NCBI GenBank assembly: GCA_023263845.1
Contig: JALQUH010000281.1
Location: 1-43,021, forward strand
Source: Candidatus Nanopelagicales bacterium
GTDB lineage: Bacteria; Actinomycetota; Actinomycetes; S36-B12
Length of the DNA stretch: 43,021 nt
Reading direction: 5' to 3'
Part shown: in pieces, positions 9,681 to 17,447 of the stretch
Numbering within the stretch: position 1 is the stretch's first letter
How the letters are laid out: each line of letters opens with the position of its first letter
Position numbers and translations under genes: made by a program
The notes under the pieces: generated by a model
What the model was told of the DNA's origin: nothing
The model's database searches: none
The model's input: only the letters and a program-made list of their open reading frames with translations

Positions 9681-10544
9681 GTGCCGGCGGAGCAGCTTGC
9701 GCGGGAGGCAGGGCTCACCCGGGTCAACAGCCGGCCTCCCTTCTTGGCCTACCTCCGTTCGCTCTGGCAACGCCGAGCGTTCATTCGCGCCTTCGCCAAG
9801 GCCAGTGTCGACAAGCAGAACACCAAGAGCCGACTCGGCCAGTTCTGGCAGGTGATGGACCCGGTCCTCACCATGGCGCTCTACTGGTTCCTCTTCGGAT
9901 TTCTACTCGGCGGTCGCGGCAGCGTGGAGAACTACACCGGCTTCCTTGCGGCGGGCGTCTTTAGCTTCGCCATCATCCGTCAATCGATCACGGCCGGATC
10001 TCGGTCAATCTCGGGCAACGAAGGACTCGTGCGCTCGATCCACTTCCCGCGTGCCGTGCTGCCCATTGCCGTGGTGATGAAGCAATTGCGCGTGTTCTAC
10101 TACGCCATCCCGATCATGGTGGTGATCTTGCTCATCACCGGCGAACCGATCACCTGGCGCTGGCTGCTTGCGCCCGTCGGCCTACTCCTCATCGTCATGT
10201 TCTCGCTCGGCATGGCGTTGATCATGGCGCGCGTCATCGCGACGGTGCAGGACGTCTCGGAAATCCTGGGATACCTGCTGCGTATCTGGGGATACATGTC
10301 CGGCGTGATGATCCCGATTGCCGATCGCCTGAGCCGACTCGGCTTGCCGCCATGGGCCGTGTTCTTCATCGAAATCAATCCCGGCACCGTCTACCTCAAC
10401 GTCATGCGCGACGCACTCATGGCGTCGTACGACTCGCCAGGTGGCGCCTTGAACTGGGTCCTCGCGGTGGTCTGGGCCGTGGTCATGCTGCCCTTCGGGA
10501 TGTGGTTCTTCTGGCGTGCGGAGGATCGCTATGGACGAGGTTGA
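9681..10544 (+). CDS. ABC-2 type polysaccharide/teichoic acid export permease (Wzm-like)
   Basis: KASVDKQNTKSRLGQFWQVMDPVLTMALYWFLFGFLLGGRG; several hydrophobic helices; next gene is its ATPase. Start codon uncertain. Confidence 0.85.
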   Translation: MPAEQLAREAGLTRVNSRPPFLAYLRSLWQRRAFIRAFAKASVDKQNTKSRLGQFWQVMDPVLTMALYWFLFGFLLGGRGSVENYTGFLAAGVFSFAIIRQSITAGSRSISGNEGLVRSIHFPRAVLPIAVVMKQLRVFYYAIPIMVVILLITGEPITWRWLLAPVGLLLIVMFSLGMALIMARVIATVQDVSEILGYLLRIWGYMSGVMIPIADRLSRLGLPPWAVFFIEINPGTVYLNVMRDALMASYDSPGGALNWVLAVVWAVVMLPFGMWFFWRAEDRYGRG

Positions 10545-11532
10545 CGAGGACCTGGAGATCGACCTCAGCGAGGAGGCCGACTTCAGCGACGTTGCACCAC
10601 CGCGCGACAACGACCCCAATGCGCCGATCAAGGTCGTGGTTGACGACCTGCACATCATCTATCGCGTTTGGACGGCTCCCGATCAACCGCTGGAGGACTC
10701 CGCGTCGCTGTGGCAGCGCATGCGAGCGCGGCGGCCGGTGTCGAGCAAGCGGGAGGTTCATGCCCTGCGGGGCGTGAGCTTCGTCGCACGCCAGGGTGAA
10801 GCCGTCGGAGTCATCGGCAAGAACGGCGCCGGCAAGTCGACCCTTATGCGCGCGATCGCGGGCCTGCTACCGCCCAATCAGGGCGTGGTGTACGCCGACG
10901 GACAGCCGACCATGCTCGGGGTCAGCTCAGCGCTCATGCAGGCGCTCTCGGGGCTGCGCAATGTCGAGTTGGGCCTGCTTGCTCTTGGACTGACGCCAAC
11001 TGAGGTCAAGGCACGCATCCCCGACGTGATCGAGTTCAGCGGTATCGGCTCGGCGATCCACATGCCGATGAGCACGTATTCATCGGGTATGTCCGCGCGA
11101 CTGAAGTTCGCTATCGCCTCGGCGGTCACGCACGAGATCCTGCTGATCGACGAGGCGTTGTCCACCGGTGACGGTGAGTTCGTCAAGCGATCGAGTCAGC
11201 GCATTCAGCATCTGCGCGACGAGGCGGACACGATCTTCCTTGTGAGCCACTCGATGGGCGCTATTCGTTCGGCGTGCAATCGGGTGCTGTGGCTCGACGA
11301 GGGGCGCATCATCGCCGATGGCCACCCTGAGGACATCATTCCCGAGTACGAGGCGCGCTTCGGTCTGAAGTCGAAGAAGGCGATGCGAGAACGGCGTAAG
11401 AAGCGCAAGGAAGCCAACGAGGAGGCCACGGCCGAACTCGCCGCGCAAGAGGCCGCTGAACTCGCCGCAGAGGCGGGCGCGGGGAACTCGCCGGTAGTTC
11501 CGTCTGCCGCGCCCGTCCGTGGTGACGGCTAG
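10531..11532 (+). CDS. ABC transporter ATP-binding protein, polysaccharide export (Wzt-like)
   Basis: Walker A GKNGAGKST, signature YSSGMSARLKFA, Walker B HEILLIDEAL; acidic N-terminal extension and K/R- then A/E-rich C-terminal tail. Confidence 0.92.
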   Translation: MDEVDEDLEIDLSEEADFSDVAPPRDNDPNAPIKVVVDDLHIIYRVWTAPDQPLEDSASLWQRMRARRPVSSKREVHALRGVSFVARQGEAVGVIGKNGAGKSTLMRAIAGLLPPNQGVVYADGQPTMLGVSSALMQALSGLRNVELGLLALGLTPTEVKARIPDVIEFSGIGSAIHMPMSTYSSGMSARLKFAIASAVTHEILLIDEALSTGDGEFVKRSSQRIQHLRDEADTIFLVSHSMGAIRSACNRVLWLDEGRIIADGHPEDIIPEYEARFGLKSKKAMRERRKKRKEANEEATAELAAQEAAELAAEAGAGNSPVVPSAAPVRGDG

Positions 11533-11534
11533 CC

Positions 11535-12605
11535 ATGCGCGTCCTCGTCGCGTGCGCTGTTCATGATCCGCGCGACGCGCGGATCGCCGAACGTGAGATC
11601 GGTGCGTTGCTCGCGGCCGGACATGACGTGACCCAGGTGGGTCCGTTCGCGGCCTACGGGGCCACACCCACGGCGGGGGTCCGCGCCGTCGACGTCCCTC
11701 GCGCCTTCGGCCGACGTCGACTGCGGGCCCTGCGCGCTATGCGCGCGGTCCTACGCGAGGAGGCTCCCGACCACGATGTCGTGATCCTGCACAGCGTCGA
11801 GGCCGTCGCGGCGGCGACGGGCATGCGACATCCGGCGGTCGTCTGGGATGTCCACGAGGACACGGCGGCGTCGCTGAGCTTGAAGCCGTGGCTGCCGGGC
11901 CTGCTGCGCCGCCCGACCGCGTCTGTGGCGCACGCGGGGGAGTCCCTGGTCGAGCGTCGGCGTCGGCTGCTACTCGCCGAGGCGGCCTACGCCGATCGCT
12001 TCGGTGGGCGACACCCGGTGGTCCCCAACACTCCAGTGGTGCCCGAGGTGGTCAAGCCAACCGAACGCGGTCGGGCCGTCTACGTCGGGAGTGTGACGGT
12101 CCCGCGCGGCGGAGACGACCTCATCGCTCTCGCGCAGCGCCTGGACGGCGTTCGTCTCGAGGTTGTCGGCCCGGCTAGCGGCGAACTCGCTGATCGGCTG
12201 CGCGCGGCGGAGCGGCGCTCAGTTCTGGAGTGGGCGGGCTTCGTTCCTAACGACCGGGCACTGGCTCGGCTGGAGGGCGCGACCGCGGGGCTGTCCCTGC
12301 TGCATGACGAGGCCAACTACCGCCACTCGATGCCTACTAAATTGCTGGAGTATCTGGCTCGCGGGGTGCCGTTTGTCTCCACCCCGCTGCCGCTTGCGGT
12401 GGATCTCGCCGAGCGAAGCGGCGGCGGTCTCATCGTGCCCTTCGGTGACATCGACGCTGCGGCCGAGGCCGTGCGGGCCTTGAACGATGACGACGGACGC
12501 CGTCAGGCCATGGCCGAGGCCGGACGCAGGTGGGTGCGCGAGCATGCCAACTGGAGTGTGGATGGTCTGGAGTTTGTGCGTCTGCTGGAGTCCTGGTCGC
12601 GGTAG
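11535..12605 (+). CDS. GT4-type glycosyltransferase
   Basis: VVPNTPVVPEVVKPTERGRAVYVGSVTVPRGGDDLIAL; SMPTKLLEYLARGVPFVSTPLPLAVDLAE. Confidence 0.82.
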   Translation: MRVLVACAVHDPRDARIAEREIGALLAAGHDVTQVGPFAAYGATPTAGVRAVDVPRAFGRRRLRALRAMRAVLREEAPDHDVVILHSVEAVAAATGMRHPAVVWDVHEDTAASLSLKPWLPGLLRRPTASVAHAGESLVERRRRLLLAEAAYADRFGGRHPVVPNTPVVPEVVKPTERGRAVYVGSVTVPRGGDDLIALAQRLDGVRLEVVGPASGELADRLRAAERRSVLEWAGFVPNDRALARLEGATAGLSLLHDEANYRHSMPTKLLEYLARGVPFVSTPLPLAVDLAERSGGGLIVPFGDIDAAAEAVRALNDDDGRRQAMAEAGRRWVREHANWSVDGLEFVRLLESWSR

Positions 12606-12677
12606 CGGTCGGTTGCGGTTGTGCGCTGCGGGTGCGGGTTTGCGGCATTCTGGGCGCACACTCCGGGTGATGGGTAA

Positions 12678-13772
12678 CTAGTCCTCGTCGTCGCTGTCCT
12701 CATCGGCTGACGGTATTTCGCCGCGGCGCTTGCCAAGGAGGTACGCCGCGGATCCGGCCGCGGCGGCGACCGACTCCGCGCCGGGCACCCCGTCGGGGCC
12801 CTCAGGGCTGACGGAGAGGTCAGCGAGGTCGCCGTAGACGGTCACGCCCGTGGCGGCCAGATCCGCGACGTCTTCCTGCGCCCACTGGGAGACCTCGGGC
12901 ATCACGTCCGCGGGCAGTCCGAGCCGCCCGCCGCGATCCGGGCGGTCGGTCCAGCCCCGCCGAATGAGCGCACGATGCATCGCGCGCACGTTTCGCCGAC
13001 CCTCGCCCGAGGCTCGCGCCGCGAGGTTCAGGCCATAGATCGCGAAGCTCTCCGCCCCGGTGAGAGAGACGTTGGCCTTGTCCTCCGGCACGTCAGGTGG
13101 CTCCGCAGGCAACGCGGGGACAGCCACCGCGGCGGTGAATCGCTGCCACACCAGGTGCGCGCCACCGCCTTGCGCCGGCACGGTCACCACCGCTACCGAA
13201 CGCGCCCCTGCGCTGCGCCAACGGCGCACGAGCTCGCCATATCGGTAGGCGCGCCAGAAGCCGCGGCGTAGTTCCTCCCTGTGGCGACCGGACTCCCGCT
13301 CCTCGGCGCGCAGCCGAAGGTAGTCGGCGTACGCCTCGTAGTTGCCGTTACGCATGTGTTGCTGCCACGAACTGGGCAGAATGCGGGCGAGATCGCGGGC
13401 CGTGATGACGACGTCAACCGGTGTCGGCTGTAGGGCCTCGATCACCGCCGCCGCACCGTCATCGGTGAGCACGGACAGGGCCTCCGCGGACAAGATCACA
13501 TCTTCGGACGCTGCCGTGACCGCGGTCATGAGGGAGTTGGCATCGGTGCCGTCCTGATGAGTCCAGGCGTCCGGCTGTAGACCGATGCCGCCCGATGCAC
13601 GCGCCAGGTCGATCAGACCTGGCACCTGGTTGTGATCGACGCGACCGCGCGTCTCGATGGGATAGATGGACCGATCGAGGCGACCGGACTGCACCAGGAT
13701 TTGAAGCGCTCTTTGCAGGTACGTCGTCGCCGTCTTGCGCGGTCCAATGTGCAGGACGACGCGGGATGCCAT
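12678..13772 (-). CDS. Sulfotransferase-like P-loop protein (paralogue of 14793-15881)
   Basis: VVLHIGPRKTATTYLQRAL (PAPS-loop-like) and VVITARDLARILPSSWQQHMRNG; acidic tail SADEDSDDED. Confidence 0.72.
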   Translation of the reverse strand: MASRVVLHIGPRKTATTYLQRALQILVQSGRLDRSIYPIETRGRVDHNQVPGLIDLARASGGIGLQPDAWTHQDGTDANSLMTAVTAASEDVILSAEALSVLTDDGAAAVIEALQPTPVDVVITARDLARILPSSWQQHMRNGNYEAYADYLRLRAEERESGRHREELRRGFWRAYRYGELVRRWRSAGARSVAVVTVPAQGGGAHLVWQRFTAAVAVPALPAEPPDVPEDKANVSLTGAESFAIYGLNLAARASGEGRRNVRAMHRALIRRGWTDRPDRGGRLGLPADVMPEVSQWAQEDVADLAATGVTVYGDLADLSVSPEGPDGVPGAESVAAAAGSAAYLLGKRRGEIPSADEDSDDED

Positions 13773-13781
13773 AGCCCTACC

Positions 13782-14783
13782 TCAGCGGCCAATGCGCCGT
13801 CGAACGGCAGCGACGAGGTCCGCAGGCCGCTGGTCGTCCCGGCCGAGGCAGTAGGCCCCGGCAACTCCGCAGACGGTCGCCGCCGCCCACAGCAGGGACG
13901 ACGATCCACGATTGCGCCCTGCACTGACCACGGCAGCCAGCGACAGGACACCGGCGGCGGCGAGCGGCAGGAGAGCGGCGGGCATGTCGCCAGCATCGCC
14001 GGAGATGCGGGAGGCACGATCGTCGGTGCTCGCGTGCTTCGGCTGGTATTCAACAGGCTCACGCAGGTCGAGGGTCTTGCGCTTGCCGACCGCGGTCTCA
14101 ACGGTGTATCCGTGCTCCACCAGCCAGCGCCCGCCCTCTGCCTCGATGGCCACGAGCTCCTCGTCGGTCAGCGTGTCGCGCCAGGCACCCTCGCGTCCAT
14201 CGGTGATGTGGTTCGACGTCACACGAAGGTCATCATCGACACCGTGGGCCTTGGCTGCCACGGCGCGCTTCTCCTGCGTGGCGAGGTCGTTGTCCGCGAC
14301 GATCTGCGCCACCGTGGCATCGTCCACTTCGACCTCGAGGAAGTTGGCGAGGGCACGGACTAGGCCGGGTACGTCGTCACGGAAGTCCTCGTACTTGCCG
14401 ATCCAGACGTGCTTGCGGCTGGTCCAGAACTCGTCACCGCGCAGTTCCCGACGGACGATGAGGCGGCTGTTTCGCGCGCCACGCTCGGGATCACCTGGCT
14501 TGGCGCGGCCCTTGCGGTAAAGGGAGGCGACGACGTCGCGCGGATCGCGGTAGGTGTAGAGGTATTTCGCACCCGTGTCCGGGAAATGCTCACGATTGAG
14601 GGCGGGCCGGAAGTGCACCTTGGCCATGAGCAGGTCACTGTCATCGGCGGCTGCTTTCGGGTATTCGGCCGTTGCGATGCCACGGGGATTGCGCAGGCCG
14701 GGCCGGCCATCGACGAGTTGGCGGGCGATCTGCCACACGAGGGTGGAGCCAGAGCGGTGCATGCCGCAGACAAGGAGAAGCAC
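13782..14783 (-). CDS. Sulfotransferase with C-terminal hydrophobic segments
   Basis: LLLVCGMHRSGSTLVWQIARQL (PAPS loop), KYLYTYRDPRDVVASLYRKG (3'-phosphate motif), WIGKYEDFRDD; two hydrophobic stretches near C-terminus. Confidence 0.82.
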   Translation of the reverse strand: MLLLVCGMHRSGSTLVWQIARQLVDGRPGLRNPRGIATAEYPKAAADDSDLLMAKVHFRPALNREHFPDTGAKYLYTYRDPRDVVASLYRKGRAKPGDPERGARNSRLIVRRELRGDEFWTSRKHVWIGKYEDFRDDVPGLVRALANFLEVEVDDATVAQIVADNDLATQEKRAVAAKAHGVDDDLRVTSNHITDGREGAWRDTLTDEELVAIEAEGGRWLVEHGYTVETAVGKRKTLDLREPVEYQPKHASTDDRASRISGDAGDMPAALLPLAAAGVLSLAAVVSAGRNRGSSSLLWAAATVCGVAGAYCLGRDDQRPADLVAAVRRRIGR

Positions 14784-14792
14784 GGACGCAGT

Positions 14793-15881
14793 CTAGGTGC
14801 TGCGGACCGGCAGCCCGGCGAGGTAGGCCATCGCCGCGCCCGCGGCGCGGGCGATCTCATCGGGATCCGGGGCATCGCCCACGGGCGCCTCCGCGTCGAC
14901 GAGGAGGTCCGATCGTGGGCCAACCAGGATGGCCGATGTCGAGTCGAGGACCTCGACATCCTCGCGGGCCCAGTCGCGCACTCGACCAGCCCACTTGCCG
15001 GGCAGACGAACGGGTGTGCCGCGATCGGGGCGGACCGTAAAGGCCTCGCGCACGAGACGTCCGCGCAGTGCACGAAGGTCCGGGCCGTCGGCCTTCACCG
15101 AATCCACCTGGCGATTGAGTGCGGCGAGGACGAGGACCTCGGGTTCGGTGAGACCAACGTTGGCCGCCAGGTCGTCGATAGCGGGGGGAGTCTCGGGGAG
15201 GGCTGGCCCTACGTCGAGCGCGCGGCGGAATCGGTGCCACAGCTCATCGGGTGCTGCGCCACGTCGTGGCACGGTGACCACGCTCACGGTCCGGGCCAAC
15301 GGTGACCACCGCTCGACCAGGGTTCCGATGGCGTAGGCGCGCCAGAAGGTCTGGTCCGGGTCGTCGTTCCACCGCGCGGCACGCGCCCGGGCGTCTCCCT
15401 CACCGCGCCGATCCGCCTGGGCTTGCAGGAAGGAGGTAAAGCTTGTCGACCGGCCATTGCGGATGTGCTGCTGCCAGGAACTTGGCAGCACGCGCCCGAG
15501 ATCGCGAGCGGTGATGATGACATGGGTGTTGGGCACTCCGAGGCTCTCCACGAGGCGGCTCGCCGCCTGCGCGTCGATGACCGATAGAGCCTCGCCCGAG
15601 ACGACGGCGGTGCCGTCCCACTGACCAACCTTGCGCACGAGGCCGTTCCACGACCCCTCCTGACCACGGGCGCGCGCCTCGGGGACCCAGGGGAAGGCAG
15701 CGGAACCCAGCAATCCGTATGCGGCCGCCTCGTGGTTGTAAATCTCGCGTCGGCCATGGAGCCGTGTGGGGTAGAGGATGCCGTCTCGCTTGAGCCCGTT
15801 GGAGAGGGCCGCCAGAACGCGCTGCAGGTACGTCGTTCCGGACTTCTGCGTGCCAATGTGCAGCAGCAGTCGATCGGCCAC
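14793..15881 (-). CDS. Sulfotransferase-like P-loop protein
   Basis: RLLLHIGTQKSGTTYLQRVLAAL and VIITARDLGRVLPSSWQQHIRNG; GTG at 15881 preceded by AGGAG. The longer ORF to 16091 would overlap ribF. Confidence 0.76.
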   Translation of the reverse strand: MADRLLLHIGTQKSGTTYLQRVLAALSNGLKRDGILYPTRLHGRREIYNHEAAAYGLLGSAAFPWVPEARARGQEGSWNGLVRKVGQWDGTAVVSGEALSVIDAQAASRLVESLGVPNTHVIITARDLGRVLPSSWQQHIRNGRSTSFTSFLQAQADRRGEGDARARAARWNDDPDQTFWRAYAIGTLVERWSPLARTVSVVTVPRRGAAPDELWHRFRRALDVGPALPETPPAIDDLAANVGLTEPEVLVLAALNRQVDSVKADGPDLRALRGRLVREAFTVRPDRGTPVRLPGKWAGRVRDWAREDVEVLDSTSAILVGPRSDLLVDAEAPVGDAPDPDEIARAAGAAMAYLAGLPVRST

Positions 15882-15962
15882 GCGCACTCCTAGCGGCTGG
15901 GACGTCCGTGACGTCGGGAGCCCCATCCTGTCACGCCGCACAGTCGTGGCAGGCTTGCCCGC

Positions 15963-16856
15963 GTGCGCGTGGCGACAGTCGGCAACTTCGACGGGGTTCA
16001 TCGGGGCCATCAGGCGCTGATCGCTCGTGCCCGTGCGGCGCTGCCCGGTGGGCCGGAGGATCGCGTGGTCGTGGTGACCTTCCATCCGCACCCGGCGGCC
16101 GTGCTGCGCCCCGAGGCGGCGCCTCCCATGTTGACGAGTCTGTCCCGGCGACAGGAATTACTGACCGAGTACGGGGCCGACGAGGTCGTCGTGGTGCCCT
16201 TTACTCGAGAGCTTGCCGCTCACTCGCCGGAGGACTTCGCCCGCTTCCTGCGCGAGGACCCACGCATTGCTGCTGACCACGTGGTCGTGGGCGAGAACTT
16301 CCGCTTTGGCCAACGCGCGAGCGGAGATGTAAATGACCTCGCCCGCTTCGGTCGTGAGTTCGGCTTCGGTGTCGAGGCCGTCCCGCTGGCAAGCGGAGAG
16401 ACGCCGGTGCCGTGGTCCTCGAGTTTCGTGCGCGACCGAATCGCCGACGGCGATCTGGCGTCGGCGTCGGCGGCCCTGGGTCACCCTCATCGCGTCGAGG
16501 GGCCCGTCCGCCACGGGGATGCCCGGGGGCGCGAACTGGGCTATCCCACGGCCAACCTCGAAGTGGCTCCCGACATGGCCCTACCGCCCGACGGCGTCTA
16601 CGCGGGCTGGCTCGTGGAGGGGCCTGAGCGGTATCCGGCCGCCATCTCGATCGGGACCAACCCCCAGTTTGCCGGTACGGAGCGTCGCGTGGAGGCCTAC
16701 GTCCTCGATCGCGACGACCTAGATCTCTACGACCACGAGGTCGGACTTGACCTCGTGGCACGGCTGCGCGGTCAGGCGACCTTCGATTCGCTGGAGGGCC
16801 TGATCGATCAGATGTCGCACGATGTGGCCGCGGCACGAGAGCGCCTCGTGGGCTGA
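15963..16856 (+). CDS. ribF: Bifunctional riboflavin kinase/FAD synthetase
   Basis: VATVGNFDGVHRGHQALIARARA; VTFHPHPAAVLRP; VEGPVRHGDARGRELGYPTANLEV; upstream of rpsO-pnp. Confidence 0.95.
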   Translation: MRVATVGNFDGVHRGHQALIARARAALPGGPEDRVVVVTFHPHPAAVLRPEAAPPMLTSLSRRQELLTEYGADEVVVVPFTRELAAHSPEDFARFLREDPRIAADHVVVGENFRFGQRASGDVNDLARFGREFGFGVEAVPLASGETPVPWSSSFVRDRIADGDLASASAALGHPHRVEGPVRHGDARGRELGYPTANLEVAPDMALPPDGVYAGWLVEGPERYPAAISIGTNPQFAGTERRVEAYVLDRDDLDLYDHEVGLDLVARLRGQATFDSLEGLIDQMSHDVAAARERLVG

Positions 16857-16868
16857 TACCCTTTTCCC

Positions 16869-16898
16869 TTGACGGTTCCGGGGCGGGCGCCCTGGGAT
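16869..16898 (+). promoter_or_regulatory. Candidate rpsO promoter
   Basis: TTGACG (16869-16874), 18-nt spacer, TGGGAT (16893-16898). Confidence 0.35.
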
Positions 16899-16905
16899 TC
16901 GTGTC

Positions 16906-16944
16906 GGTTCGGGACTTCCGAGCCCCCGGCGCCGCCGCAAGGCG
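16906..16944 (+). promoter_or_regulatory. Two-hairpin candidate leader upstream of rpsO
   Basis: GGTTCGG-GACTT-CCGAGCC (one G-U pair) at 16906-16924; CGCC-GCAA-GGCG (GNRA loop) at 16933-16944. Confidence 0.45.
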
Positions 16945-16974
16945 TCCGTCGGTCCACGCGCCCTGAAGGAAATC

Positions 16975-17244
16975 ATGTCGCTCGATACCGCTACCAAGCA
17001 GCAGATCATCGCCGAATACGGCCAAAACCCGCAGGACACCGGTAGCCCGGAGGTCCAGATCGCGATGCTCAGCCGTCGCATCTCGGACTTGACCGAGCAC
17101 CTCAAGACGCACAAGCACGATCACCACTCGCGTCGCGGGCTGCTCATCCTGGTCGGCCAGCGTCGTCGCCTCCTGCAGTACCTGCAGCAGGTCGACATTG
17201 AGCGTTACCGCTCGATCATCGAGCGCCTCGGTCTGCGCCGCTAG
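16975..17244 (+). CDS. rpsO: 30S ribosomal protein S15
   Basis: [62 protein letters not shown]. Confidence 0.98.
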   Translation: MSLDTATKQQIIAEYGQNPQDTGSPEVQIAMLSRRISDLTEHLKTHKHDHHSRRGLLILVGQRRRLLQYLQQVDIERYRSIIERLGLRR

Positions 17245-17409
17245 TCAGCGCTACGGCCGCCGCCGTCCATCGTGGCGCGGGGCCACAACTGCATAGAAGA
17301 CATCCATTCACGACGTCCGACGCCGATCTGTGATCGGTCCTCGGTAGTGGCTTCCGGGTATGGACCCGTGGGCCTCGATCGAAGACCGTCCCTCGCGCGG
17401 TGGGCGCCG

Positions 17410-17428
17410 CGGTCGCCATCGGCGACCG
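17410..17428 (+). promoter_or_regulatory. Perfect 8-bp stem-loop in the pnp leader
   Basis: CGGTCGCC-ATC-GGCGACCG, ending 19 nt before the pnp GTG. Confidence 0.55.
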
Positions 17429-17447
17429 GCATCGACAGGAGATACCC

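Noticed and set aside
12620-12660. TGTGCGC-N27-GCGCACA inverted repeat between converging genes as a terminator
   Set aside because: 27-nt loop and no T-tract; too weak to call, although its position is suitable.
1672-15881. Island as a recent mobile element
   Set aside because: No transposase, integrase, tRNA target or flanking direct repeats seen; insertion relative to the common gene order is inferred, but a mobile mechanism is not supported.
15882-16091. N-terminal extension of the sulfotransferase ORF to 16091
   Set aside because: Would overlap ribF coding sequence; a GTG at 15881 with AGGAG upstream directly precedes the conserved RLLLHIG motif.
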